A stretch of 57,977 nucleotides of DNA from Chryseolinea sp. (GTDB lineage: Bacteria > Bacteroidota > Bacteroidia > Cytophagales > Cyclobacteriaceae). Position 1 is the stretch's first letter; every line of letters begins with the position of its first letter. This document shows, in pieces, positions 19,188 through 28,990 of this stretch. The translations under genes were made by a program, and so were the position numbers. The notes beneath the pieces were generated by a model. That model ran no database searches. It was not told the origin of the DNA and was given only the letters and a program-made list of their open reading frames with translations. Location: contig JAICGJ010000014.1 in NCBI GenBank assembly GCA_025923195.1, forward strand, positions 1 to 57,977. Reading direction: 5' to 3'.

Positions 19188-20087
19188 ATGCATAGAAAGA
19201 TTTGGTTAACGTATTGTGGGGTTGCTATTGCGGGACTTGCATTCGGACAGCTTAAGAAGCAATTTACTGTAGAAGACGTCTCATCTTGTGAAAATATCCG
19301 GCTTTGTCTGAAGGCAAACAGCGGTAATTGTTATATAAAACCCAGTCAAAACACTGAAATCCTCAATGTTTTCAGCAATCAGACTGAGAACAGCTATGCT
19401 CATAATTTTCGAAAAGAAGTAAAAGGGAACACTTGCGAGGTCCTTCTAAACCTGGAGGAGACACATGCTGAGGGCATCAGTCAGACCATTTCAACTCGTT
19501 TTTTTGGCCCGTCCGAGAAACCAGCAAGCGACAAGCTCTGGAAGATGTATTTGACGGATGCCAAGCCTTACTTTTTGGAGCTCAACTATGGTATTGGGAA
19601 TGCCAATATTGACCTTTCTGGCCTTGCGATCAAGAACCTTAAAATTAATACCGGTAGCGCTGACGTGAATGTGGGCTACTATTCTTCACTTGAAAATCAG
19701 ATCGATATGGATACCTTTTTTGTAAAGGTGGATTTGGGATCTGTCAACGTGAAGAATCTCAATATGTCGCGATCCCGGTATATGATGGCGGATGTTGGGT
19801 TCGGAAATATGACCCTCGATTTTGGAAGCCGACCTCTTGTTAGCAATAAAATAAAAGGCAGTGTGGGAGCCGGAAACCTGACCATTCTATTGCCCCCTTC
19901 GGATACACCTGTTCTAGTCAAGATCAAGGATTCGTGGCTGTGTAGTGTAAAAATTCCCAGTCAATTCCGTAAAGTCTCGGCAAATGTTTTTGCCAATGCC
20001 GCTTATACGAAGGATGCCAAGAATAGCCTGACCTTCGACCTAGACGTTTCCATGGGCAACATTATTTTTAAAGACGCGGCCCGTTAG
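19188..20087 (+). CDS. secreted beta-solenoid-like protein (DUF4097/LiaF-like)
   Basis: The 299-residue protein has a signal peptide (cleavage near LAFGQ) and no transmembrane segment after it. Residues about 120-295 are short, regularly spaced hydrophobic strands with repeated Asn, Gly and Ser (ANIDLSGLAIKNLKINTGSADVNVG, shown only in part: NIDLSGLAIKNLKINTG). This resembles the toast-rack repeats of DUF4097 and LiaF-type proteins. No catalytic residues are obvious and the function is unknown. A near-consensus TATCTTTA lies at 19134-19141. It stands between dnaJ and an ABC exporter. Confidence 0.6.
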   Translation: MHRKIWLTYCGVAIAGLAFGQLKKQFTVEDVSSCENIRLCLKANSGNCYIKPSQNTEILNVFSNQTENSYAHNFRKEVKGNTCEVLLNLEETHAEGISQTISTRFFGPSEKPASDKLWKMYLTDAKPYFLELNYGIGNANIDLSGLAIKNLKINTGSADVNVGYYSSLENQIDMDTFFVKVDLGSVNVKNLNMSRSRYMMADVGFGNMTLDFGSRPLVSNKIKGSVGAGNLTILLPPSDTPVLVKIKDSWLCSVKIPSQFRKVSANVFANAAYTKDAKNSLTFDLDVSMGNIIFKDAAR

Positions 20088-20210
20088 CAGCAAGAATCTG
20101 ACAAATTTTTGAGCAGACATTTTTATTCCGATCCATACATTTCTTAAGCCTGGTCAATTCCATGTAATTCCTTCTTATCTTTTGACACTAATTTGTGTTA
20201 GATAAATCTT

Positions 20211-21122
20211 GTGGATGCATTAGTTGCGAGTCGTATCACCAAACGTTACACCAATCACCTGGCGTTGGACCAGATTAATCTGACTATACCTCAGCAAACT
20301 ATTTTCGGATTGCTGGGTCCAAATGGTGCGGGTAAAACAACATTCATCAGGATCATCAATCAAATTATAAATGCTGACGAGGGTCAAATCTCTATTTTTG
20401 GAGAAAGACTTCAGCAAAAGCACATCGGCTCAATCGGTTACTTGCCGGAGGAGCGCGGATTGTATAAAAAACTTAAAGTAGGCGATCAACTGATCTATCT
20501 CGCTCAACTCAAAGGATTAAGCCGCAAAGAGGCGACAGAAAAAAGCAAAACATGGATCCGGAAATTTCAAATCACTGACTGGTGGTATAAGAAGGTAGAG
20601 GACCTGAGCAAGGGCATGGCTCAAAAAGTCCAATTTATCAGTACCGTAATGCACGAACCCAGGCTGATCATCTTGGACGAACCATTCTCCGGATTCGATC
20701 CTGTTAATGCACAACTAATTACGCAGGAGATTCTTGAGCTGAAACAGAAGGGATGCACGATCATCTTCTCGACCCATCGCATGGAAACTGTTGAGGATCT
20801 ATGCGATGACATCGCTCTCATACACAAGTCAAAGGTGATTCTGGAAGGGTCGAAGAAGAAAATAAAGAATACATTTAGAACCAATACCTATACCGTTGAA
20901 CATAAGGGCCCTTTAAATTCAACAGCGGTTTTTGAACTTGTTTCTCAAAGGAATCTGGAAGACACCTTTTACAGATCAGTGATAAAGATGAAACAAGATC
21001 TGAATCCGAATCAACTAATCCGTGAACTGACAGAAATTACCGAAGTTCACAGCTTCATAGAACAAGTCCCAAGCATGAGCGAAATATTCATTAGCCTGGT
21101 GAAAGGAGAAAGCCATGAATAA
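20211..21122 (+). CDS. ABC-2 type exporter, ATP-binding subunit
   Basis: The 303-residue ATPase has Walker A GPNGAGKTT, the Q-loop region GYLPEERGLY, a degenerate signature LSKGMAQK in place of LSGGQ, Walker B LIILDEPFSGFDP and the switch histidine in IIFSTHRM. A C-terminal domain of about 90 residues follows, typical of the NatA group. The start is GTG at 20211, since no ATG precedes the conserved DALVASRITKRY opening. It overlaps the permease gene by 8 bp. NatA-type systems export ions or small molecules, and the substrate here is unknown. Confidence 0.9.
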   Translation: MDALVASRITKRYTNHLALDQINLTIPQQTIFGLLGPNGAGKTTFIRIINQIINADEGQISIFGERLQQKHIGSIGYLPEERGLYKKLKVGDQLIYLAQLKGLSRKEATEKSKTWIRKFQITDWWYKKVEDLSKGMAQKVQFISTVMHEPRLIILDEPFSGFDPVNAQLITQEILELKQKGCTIIFSTHRMETVEDLCDDIALIHKSKVILEGSKKKIKNTFRTNTYTVEHKGPLNSTAVFELVSQRNLEDTFYRSVIKMKQDLNPNQLIRELTEITEVHSFIEQVPSMSEIFISLVKGESHE

Positions 21123-22422
21123 GATCTGGCTTATTGTCCAGCGCGAATTCCTGAATCGCGTCCAAAAAAAATCATTTCTGATCGCGACGATCCTATTGCC
21201 GCTCATCTTTCCAGCATTAATGGCCATTCTGGTCTACGTTGCCGTCGAACAAAAAAAGAATGCGTCCAAGGATGTTGTTTACTATGTCGATGAGAGTAAC
21301 AAGTTCATGGCGGACACTTCAAAATTTATTTTCAAAGAATTTGAAGGTTCAATAGCCGCCGCCAAGCAAAGTTTTCAAGAAGACCAAAGCTATGCATTGT
21401 TGCATATTCCTGACTTCGAACTCTCCAATCCGCGAGGGTTCACACTTTACACAAAAGTAAATCCGAGTCCAAACGAGATCGGCGACCTAGAAGGCATGTT
21501 GGAAAACCAAATTAGAGAGCTGAAGTTGGTTAAGTTCAATATCAGGCAGGAAGTGTTAGATAGCATCAAGACTGATATAACGATAAGAACTATAAATGTT
21601 AGTGAAGCAGGTGATGAAAAAACTTCTGACTCAAAAGTCCTCTTTGGAATCGGCATGGCATGCGGCATCATGATGTATATTTTTATTTTCGTTTATGGCG
21701 CCCAAATCATGCAGGGGGTCATCGAGGAAAAGACGAGCAAGGTTGTCGAGGTCATTGTTTCTTCTGTGAGGCCGTTTCAACTGATGATGGGTAAGATTAT
21801 GGGATTAGCGTCCGTAGGACTACTTCAATTTTTGATTTGGATAATTCTCATCACAACCTTATCGTCAGTCGTCCTTGGATTTTTCGGACTGGACATGCCT
21901 CAGCAGCAAATGATGAATGAAATGAGCCAGGAGTATCCTGACGCCCAACTTCAAAATCAAGGTACTATGGAGGTCCTTGGTCTTATTGGAGAAGTTCCTT
22001 TTGGATATCTTATTTTCAATTTCCTCTTTTACTTTCTTGGTGGGTACTTGTTGTATGGTGCGCTCTTCGCAGCAGTCGGTTCTGCTGTAGACAGTCCAGC
22101 TGAGGCCCAACAATTCATGTTCCCCATTACCATTCCTATGCTCATTGCGTATTTTGGCCTATTTACTTTTATCTTAGATGATCCCCACGGCTCCATCAGC
22201 GTTTGGCTTTCGATCATTCCATTTACATCTCCAATTGCTATGATGGGAAGAATCGGCTTCGGCGTTCCTGCGTGGCAACTTTTTCTGTCAATGCTGAGCC
22301 TCATTGGCGGTTTTGTGTTTACTACCTGGGTGGCCGCGCGCATTTACCGCGTCGGTATACTCATGCATGGAACAAAAATAAATTACAAGGTGATGGCGAA
22401 GTGGTTCATGATGAAGGGATAA
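21115..22422 (+). CDS. ABC-2 type exporter, permease subunit (NatB-like)
   Basis: The 435-residue membrane protein has one transmembrane helix near residues 20-43. A large extracytoplasmic domain of about 140 residues follows, then five or six helices including the conserved QGVIEEKTSKVVEVIVSS and PFQLMMGKIMGL cytoplasmic segment. This matches the NatB/YhaP arrangement of ABC-2 exporters. Its ATG overlaps the ATPase gene by 8 bp, which makes the two subunits a coupled pair. Confidence 0.9.
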   Translation: MNKIWLIVQREFLNRVQKKSFLIATILLPLIFPALMAILVYVAVEQKKNASKDVVYYVDESNKFMADTSKFIFKEFEGSIAAAKQSFQEDQSYALLHIPDFELSNPRGFTLYTKVNPSPNEIGDLEGMLENQIRELKLVKFNIRQEVLDSIKTDITIRTINVSEAGDEKTSDSKVLFGIGMACGIMMYIFIFVYGAQIMQGVIEEKTSKVVEVIVSSVRPFQLMMGKIMGLASVGLLQFLIWIILITTLSSVVLGFFGLDMPQQQMMNEMSQEYPDAQLQNQGTMEVLGLIGEVPFGYLIFNFLFYFLGGYLLYGALFAAVGSAVDSPAEAQQFMFPITIPMLIAYFGLFTFILDDPHGSISVWLSIIPFTSPIAMMGRIGFGVPAWQLFLSMLSLIGGFVFTTWVAARIYRVGILMHGTKINYKVMAKWFMMKG

Positions 22423-22545
22423 CGAACTATCACACGCGGTGTATTTACCTTTTTCCGATCGAACAAATCACTCCAGGCTTGTAAGGAATTGAAATTCCCG
22501 TTGATTACTTAAGCTCATTTTGTTTTTAAGTATCTTCAAAGTTCA

Positions 22546-23766
22546 ATGAACAAGAAAGTCGCCATACCTTCCCTTGATTTCTATCGAAATAATTCAACCT
22601 TAAAATGGGTTGTACTTGGTGTCTCCATCTTGATCAGCATAAGTTCAATCTACTATACAAACATTTTAGTGGATCAGCTAAAAGAAAGGGAACGCCAGCA
22701 GGTTCAACTATTTGCTAAAGCAATTGAATATACAGCCAATGACGAGAATACATATGGTGACGTGAATTTTATTGCCCAGGAAATACTTTTTCAGAATAAT
22801 TCTATCCCTATTATACAGGTCGGTGACAGCACAACCGTCTTATCATTTCGAAATCTCGACATGGACGATAGCTGGACCGAAGAGAAAAAAAACGAGTTCT
22901 TGCAGACAGAAATGAAGATGATGCGAGAAACATACGAACCTATTCAGGTTACGCTCCGCGATCCGCAAACCGGTGAAGTTTTTGGAACTCAATACATATA
23001 TTATAAAAATTCGTTCCTGCTCAAGCAACTGATTGCCTATCCATACATTCAACTTTCTGTCATCGCTATCTTTGGATTCATCGCCTACCTCGCTTTCAAT
23101 TACTCCAAGGCCGCAGAACAGAACCAGGTATGGGTAGGGTTGGCTAAGGAAACAGCGCATCAGCTGGGTACGCCATTGTCGTCCCTGATGGCATGGGTGG
23201 AAGTCATTCGCGACGACCCGGACGTGAAACACAAAGGGGTGGTCGAAGAATTGGAAAAGGATATCCAAAAACTTCGCATTGTAACCGAACGCTTTTCCAG
23301 CATTGGTTCAATTCCCTCTTTGAAGAAAGAGAATGTGGTTTCATTAATCAATAATGTAGTGAACTACCTGCGCCCGCGGGTTTCATCTAAAGTGAGAATG
23401 GAGGTATTTACGCTCTCAGAGAATATTTTTGCCAACGTGCATGCACCCTTGTTTGAGTGGGTTATTGAGAATCTGTGCAAGAATGCAGTAGACGCGATGG
23501 GAAACACGGGCACAATTGCCATCAAGATACTCCGCGGGAACGAAGGAAAAGTATTTATCGATATTTCGGACACAGGAAAGGGCATTCCGCGCTCTAAATT
23601 GGAACATGTTTTCAGACCGGGCTTCACTACTAAGAAAAGGGGATGGGGATTAGGTCTGACGCTGGCCAAGCGTATAATAGAGGCCTATCACAACGGAAAA
23701 ATCTTCGTAAAATCCTCCGAAGAAAACCTTGGTACGACATTCAGAATCGTGTTGAATGTTGCCTGA
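22546..23766 (+). CDS. membrane sensor histidine kinase
   Basis: The 406-residue kinase has two transmembrane helices (residues about 20-40 and 165-185) that enclose a sensor domain of about 120 residues. The phosphoacceptor His is residue 205 in ETAHQLGTPLSSL. The HATPase domain shows the N box ENLCKNAVDAM, G1 DTGKGIP and GWGLGLTLAKRI. No response regulator lies next to it, so it is an orphan kinase. It follows the ABC exporter at 123 bp on the same strand. A functional link to the exporter is possible, but nothing in the sequence proves it. Confidence 0.9.
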   Translation: MNKKVAIPSLDFYRNNSTLKWVVLGVSILISISSIYYTNILVDQLKERERQQVQLFAKAIEYTANDENTYGDVNFIAQEILFQNNSIPIIQVGDSTTVLSFRNLDMDDSWTEEKKNEFLQTEMKMMRETYEPIQVTLRDPQTGEVFGTQYIYYKNSFLLKQLIAYPYIQLSVIAIFGFIAYLAFNYSKAAEQNQVWVGLAKETAHQLGTPLSSLMAWVEVIRDDPDVKHKGVVEELEKDIQKLRIVTERFSSIGSIPSLKKENVVSLINNVVNYLRPRVSSKVRMEVFTLSENIFANVHAPLFEWVIENLCKNAVDAMGNTGTIAIKILRGNEGKVFIDISDTGKGIPRSKLEHVFRPGFTTKKRGWGLGLTLAKRIIEAYHNGKIFVKSSEENLGTTFRIVLNVA

Positions 23767-23804
23767 AAAAAGACTGAAATCCATGCACCTTTTTAATATT
23801 CGGC

Positions 23805-25385
<1,581 letters not shown>

Positions 25386-25397
25386 GAGGATTAGAAA

Positions 25398-25485
25398 ATT
25401 CGAAGATTCGAAGATTGCAACATTTCAAAATTGTGGTACTTCAATCTTTCAATTTTACAATTTTATAATTTTACAATTTTCCAAT
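25398..25485 (+). repeat. 8-bp periodic array with imperfect dyad between atpD and atpC
   Basis: The spacer parses into eleven consecutive 8-mers without any insertion. They begin attcgaag, attcgaag, attgcaac, atttcaaa, attgtggt, acttcaat, and continue ctttcaat, tttacaat, tttataat, tttacaat, tttccaat. The left part (25395-25413) and the right part (25439-25456) are also near reverse complements: AAAATTCGAAGATTCGAAG against AAAATTGAAAGATTGAAG. The array could therefore form an AU-rich hairpin in the mRNA just before the atpC start at 25492. Confidence 0.8.
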
Positions 25486-25491
25486 TGACCG

Positions 25492-25737
25492 ATGCAACTT
25501 GAAATTCTTACGCCTGAGAAAAAAATCTTTGAGGGTGAGGTAACGATTGTAACTTTTCCCGGAGCGAGCGGTTCGTTTCAAGTCATGGATAACCATGCGC
25601 CGCTCATTAGCTTGCTTCAGGAAGGCGTTGTTGAATACAAAGGAAGGGAGGGCACAGCAAGGGTCGGTATCCTAGGAGGTGTTGTAGAAGTGCTACAAAA
25701 CAAGGTAATCGTGCTGGCTACCGGAATTGCTGCATAA
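25492..25737 (+). CDS. atpC: F1F0 ATP synthase subunit epsilon (short form)
   Basis: The 81-residue protein consists only of the N-terminal beta-sandwich domain (LEILTPEKKIFEGEV, FPGASGSFQVMDNHAPLIS, GGVVEVLQNKVIVLA). The C-terminal two-helix hairpin, which inhibits ATP hydrolysis in longer homologues of about 130-140 residues, is absent. The stop at 25735-25737 follows the domain end directly and nothing suggests a frameshift. It follows atpD after the 8-bp periodic array. Confidence 0.92.
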   Translation: MQLEILTPEKKIFEGEVTIVTFPGASGSFQVMDNHAPLISLLQEGVVEYKGREGTARVGILGGVVEVLQNKVIVLATGIAA

Positions 25738-25754
25738 GACTGAACAAGGGCGGA

Positions 25755-26297
25755 TCACCCGTTTCCGTTCGCCACCCACTTCACAAACAAGAACGCACCA
25801 ATTGCGAGGGAAATCGCACCGACAACCCAAAAGGCGTTGCTGATATTAGCCAACGTGATCAACACAATTCCGGCCACGCCAAAAACAATCGATAACGCCA
25901 CAAGCGTATCAAACGCTTTTGTACGCTTTACTTCATCTACGTTATCTCCCTTCTTGACAAGTTTCTTTGAAAAGGTCTTTATTTCATTCTTCAGATGCTT
26001 CTTAAATTCCTTCCGCTGACTGCTTGACATTGTGTTGTACTTTTGGGCAGCCGCTTTCGTCGCCTCAGACGAAACGACTTTTGGCTTCTCCGTCAAGATT
26101 GGCTTAGTCTCTGAACTTACTATCAACACTTCTTCATTAATCGATAGGGGGCTTTCATCCGGTGTTGCTTGCGCGACAGGTACGTCAGTTTTCTTTCCGC
26201 TAGCGTAGTCGTAACGATCAAAATGATAGACATACTTCGGTGTTGAACAAGCCGTCAAAAAGATTGCTGCGCCTATAAGCACTTGATGAAGTTTCAT
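25755..26297 (-). CDS. lipoprotein with two C-terminal membrane helices, unknown function
   Basis: From the ATG at 26297 the 180-residue protein has a lipobox FLTAC with Cys 17. A polar middle follows with a basic, coiled-coil-like stretch (SSQRKEFKKHLKNEIKTFSKK), then two hydrophobic helices near the end (LVALSIVFGVAGIVLITLA and AFWVVGAISLAIGAFLF). I do not recognise the family with certainty. Similar small lipoproteins with a paired-helix tail are frequent in Cytophagales. It ends the trio rluA-type gene, DUF6787 gene, lipoprotein gene. An upstream extension to 26411 is open but overlaps the DUF6787 gene. Confidence 0.6.
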   Translation of the reverse strand: MKLHQVLIGAAIFLTACSTPKYVYHFDRYDYASGKKTDVPVAQATPDESPLSINEEVLIVSSETKPILTEKPKVVSSEATKAAAQKYNTMSSSQRKEFKKHLKNEIKTFSKKLVKKGDNVDEVKRTKAFDTLVALSIVFGVAGIVLITLANISNAFWVVGAISLAIGAFLFVKWVANGNG

Positions 26298-26301
26298 AGC
26301 A

Positions 26302-26610
26302 TTACTTTTTAGTTTTTCCAAACGATGATAATCTTTTAAACAGCCTTTTTTCAAACGCCCAAAAAAAACTGAATTGCCCGAATAAAAATCCATAGCCCAA
26401 TAATAAAACATTATAGAGTGGCAATATTAAAATATAATATAAAATCGATGCAACTACAGTATCGCCTCTTTCTCCGGCAAGAAATGTCAGCAGAGGCTTT
26501 TTTATAAACAATACTGTAAATCCAGTGCATGCAAATACCACTAATACGATTATCACTTGGAGGGGGCTACCCAGGTTCCATCGATGTTTAAGTCTATCAA
26601 TCCATGACAC
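26302..26610 (-). CDS. DUF6787-family small membrane protein
   Basis: The 102-residue protein starts with a short amphipathic MSWIDRLKHRWNLGS and contains two membrane helices (residues about 18-38 and 58-80). It ends in FGQFSFFWAFEKRLFKRLSS, the hallmark C-terminus of this Bacteroidota family. The function is unknown, and older annotation as a diacylglyceryl transferase is not supported. The start is GTG at 26610, 12 bp after the rluA-type stop. Confidence 0.7.
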   Translation of the reverse strand: MSWIDRLKHRWNLGSPLQVIIVLVVFACTGFTVLFIKKPLLTFLAGERGDTVVASILYYILILPLYNVLLLGYGFLFGQFSFFWAFEKRLFKRLSSFGKTKK

Positions 26611-26622
26611 GCCAGGAATGTT

Positions 26623-27312
26623 TTATCCAAGATCCAATTTCAAAAAATATTTCCACAAACCCATACTAGGGATCGGCGCTTTCACCTCTAATGGCTCTTT
26701 TCGGATCGGGTGCTCAAAGAATAGCTGCCTGGCATGCAAATAAATACTACCATCTATATTCTGCTGTTTATCACCATATTTAGTATCTCCTTTTATGGGA
26801 CAGCCAATGCTTGCCAGCTGAACCCGAATTTGATGAGGTCTGCCTGTTACTGGATTAACTTCAAGGAGATAGGCACCCCCAGCCTGTCCAATCATCCGAT
26901 AATGAAGCGTTGCGTACTGGGCGCCTGGAGTTTGTACTTTGAAGCTGGTGGTCCGGTTCTTTTCAGGGTCTTTTATTAACCAATGATTCAATGTCCCCTC
27001 ATCTGAGGGCGGCCTGTGCGTTACGATTGCCCAATACACTTTTTTCGTTTCTTTATTTCTGAATAACGCGTTCATCCGCTCAAGCGCCTTAGACGTACGG
27101 GCTAAAACGACGACGCCACTCACCGGCCTGTCCAAACGGTGCACCAACCCCAGGAATACTGCTCCCGGCTTCTTGTATTTCTCTTTAATGTATCGCTTGC
27201 ATAGTTCAACCAACGGCAGATCTCCCGAAGCGTCGCCCTGACTTAATACTCCGGAAGATTTGTTGACTATCAACAGATGATTGTCTTCATAAAGCACTGA
27301 ATAGGGCTGCAT
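26623..27312 (-). CDS. RluA-family pseudouridine synthase
   Basis: The 229-residue enzyme isomerises specific uridines in rRNA or tRNA. It carries the catalytic Asp motif GLVHRLDRPVSGVVV, the KKVYWAIV strand, LLEVNPVTGRPHQIRVQL, and DTKYGD followed by LHARQLFFEHP. There is no S4 domain, so it is the short RluA/TruC-like type whose target RNA cannot be inferred. I prefer the ATG at 27312 over a TTG at 27333. It opens a three-gene minus-strand unit. Confidence 0.88.
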   Translation of the reverse strand: MQPYSVLYEDNHLLIVNKSSGVLSQGDASGDLPLVELCKRYIKEKYKKPGAVFLGLVHRLDRPVSGVVVLARTSKALERMNALFRNKETKKVYWAIVTHRPPSDEGTLNHWLIKDPEKNRTTSFKVQTPGAQYATLHYRMIGQAGGAYLLEVNPVTGRPHQIRVQLASIGCPIKGDTKYGDKQQNIDGSIYLHARQLFFEHPIRKEPLEVKAPIPSMGLWKYFLKLDLG

Positions 27313-27394
27313 TACAATGTAGGTCTGTATCAATTGTCTTCAATATCGACATCCGATTGTCGCACAAAAACCGAAGTAAACTGACACAAGCTAC

Positions 27395-27583
27395 CTAAAA
27401 CTTCGTGGGAGCTAAAATTGATCCATAGCGACCAGACAATTTTGTACCATCACGCTTTGAGTGCCTCAGAGTTTTTGCATGGTTTAATTTGGGAAAACCT
27501 TGTGAATCGATAAGCCCAATCTTGGAATTCTTATTTACCAAAATTTGATAGATCTGCGCATAAGCGGATGAAGAACCCAGCAA
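27395..27583 (-). pseudogene. possible remnant of a secreted WG-repeat-like protein
   Basis: The frame reads LLGSSSAYAQ, the end of a signal peptide with an AYA-Q cleavage site, and then VNKNSKIGLIDSQG, which resembles one WG-type repeat. It ends in YGSILAPTKF. A stop codon lies in frame just upstream and no ATG precedes it, so the signal peptide cannot be complete. It looks like an internally deleted, 5'-broken gene in the 385-bp gap between the rluA-type gene and the next small gene. The rest of that gap shows nothing recognisable. Confidence 0.3.
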
Positions 27584-27697
27584 AAAACCATGTTTTCAGG
27601 CCATTCTGGCAGAATTTCTAAAAAGGTATTCCAGAACAAACGATGGCGACGGGAAGTGGAGTAATTCTTGTAGTCACCGAAGTCATAAACCCCTTTT

Positions 27698-27880
27698 ATG
27701 AAAACCAATAAGGATATCTCAACTTCAACGGTAACACCAAGTTTCAACAAACCTGAGTCCGCAGAAGCAAAATACTGGCGAGAAAAATATGAAGTCTCTA
27801 CAAAGCACCTTATGCTCGCTGTTAAAGAATGGGGTAAACTAAGGCAGCAAGTCGAGGAATTCCGAAATAAGGTCGCGTAA
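27698..27880 (+). CDS. small hydrophilic protein, 60 residues
   Basis: The ATG-started frame encodes a Ser/Thr-rich N-terminus followed by a probable amphipathic helix rich in charged residues (AKYWREKYEVSTKHL, then KLRQQVEEFRNKV). The composition is protein-like and the C-terminal part could form a coiled coil. No family is recognised. It stands alone, with 189 bp to the next gene. Confidence 0.45.
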   Translation: MKTNKDISTSTVTPSFNKPESAEAKYWREKYEVSTKHLMLAVKEWGKLRQQVEEFRNKVA

Positions 27881-28033
27881 ACCGCATCAGCTTTTTCTAC
27901 TGCATTGACTGCCCGGCAAGTTCAGCCTTGGTTGATCCGTAATTTTGCTATCAATTCGTTGTCTTGGTCTTATACCGCACAGCCTCAGCTTTTACCATTT
28001 CAATATTGATTCCTTAAAGTTCACAAAACTTTT

Positions 28034-28064
28034 TTTGTTGACATCATTGGTTGCGCTACCTTCA
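28034..28064 (+). promoter_or_regulatory. candidate promoter of the TIM-barrel epimerase gene
   Basis: TTTG at 28034-28037, 19 bp, then TACCTTCA at 28057-28064 (one mismatch to TAnnTTTG). The -7 box ends 5 bp before the ATG at 28070, so transcription would begin at or next to the start codon. Confidence 0.4.
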
Positions 28065-28069
28065 TTCAC

Positions 28070-28990
28070 ATGAATTATCTACATAAGCGCAGGAAATTTA
28101 TTAAGTCGTCATTAGCTCTGCCTTTCTTCACCTTGGGGGGATTGGAACTTGGCGCTGAAGGGCAGCCACCAGAGGACCGAAACATTAATAACGGAAAGAG
28201 CAAGCTGAAGATGAGCCTTAACGCCTTTTCATTCAATGGTCCTCTCAGCGCCAAAAAGATGAGCCTCGATGAGTTGTTGGAAACATGCGCCGAAATTGGC
28301 TTCGACGGTGTCGATATAACCGCCTACTACTTTCCCGGATATCCGAATGTTCCACCTGACGAATATTTACATCATATCAAACGAAAAGCATTTCGACTGG
28401 GTATTGACATTACGGGAACGGGTGTGAGAAATGATTTTACTGATCCCGATAAAAACAAGAGGGCAGCCCATGTCCAATTGGTGAAGCAGTGGATTGATGC
28501 GGCTACGAAATTAGGCGCACCGGTAATCCGCATTTTCGCGGGCACTCAAAATCCGAGGGGCTATACGCGGTCGCAGATCGTGGAGTGGATGTTGATCGAT
28601 ATCAATGAGTGCCTGGCTTATGGTAAACAAAAAGGAGTGATCGTTGCCATCCAGAACCACAACGATTTTATTCAAACTGCCGATCATGCCATTGAAATTA
28701 TTGAAAAGATAAATTCTGAATGGTTCGGATTAATCCTTGATACTGGGAGTTATCGCATTCAAGATCCTTATGAAGAAATTGCAAAAACAGCTAAATATGC
28801 GGTCAACTGGCAAATCAAGGAAAATGTATTTATCGATGGCACTGAGAAGGAGGCTGATATTCCGAGGTTGATCAGTATCATTAAAGCCTCAGGCTATAAG
28901 GGTTATATCCCGATTGAAACATTAGGCCCAGGGGACCCTAAACCCAAGATCGTTCAGTTGTTTGAGAAAGTGCGCAGGGCATTGGCCTAG
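28070..28990 (+). CDS. Tat-exported sugar isomerase/epimerase-like TIM barrel
   Basis: The 306-residue protein belongs to the xylose-isomerase-like TIM-barrel superfamily. It starts with a Tat-type signal (KRRKFIKSSLALPFF) and so is probably exported folded. The barrel shows CAEIGFDGVDITAYYFP, GAPVIRIFAG, the metal-ligand region VAIQNHNDF, FGLILDTGSY, and GYIPIETLGPGDP with the closing Glu. These positions fit the usual metal-binding Glu/Asp/His set. Members act on sugars, sugar phosphates or inosose and, in several Bacteroidota, on 3-keto-glycosides. It precedes the GMC oxidoreductase pair on the same strand, although with an 868-bp gap. Confidence 0.8.
   Translation: MNYLHKRRKFIKSSLALPFFTLGGLELGAEGQPPEDRNINNGKSKLKMSLNAFSFNGPLSAKKMSLDELLETCAEIGFDGVDITAYYFPGYPNVPPDEYLHHIKRKAFRLGIDITGTGVRNDFTDPDKNKRAAHVQLVKQWIDAATKLGAPVIRIFAGTQNPRGYTRSQIVEWMLIDINECLAYGKQKGVIVAIQNHNDFIQTADHAIEIIEKINSEWFGLILDTGSYRIQDPYEEIAKTAKYAVNWQIKENVFIDGTEKEADIPRLISIIKASGYKGYIPIETLGPGDPKPKIVQLFEKVRRALA

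Noticed and set aside
22843-23268. 141-codon antisense frame in the histidine kinase
   Set aside because: It is a shadow of the kinase reading frame and has no family features.
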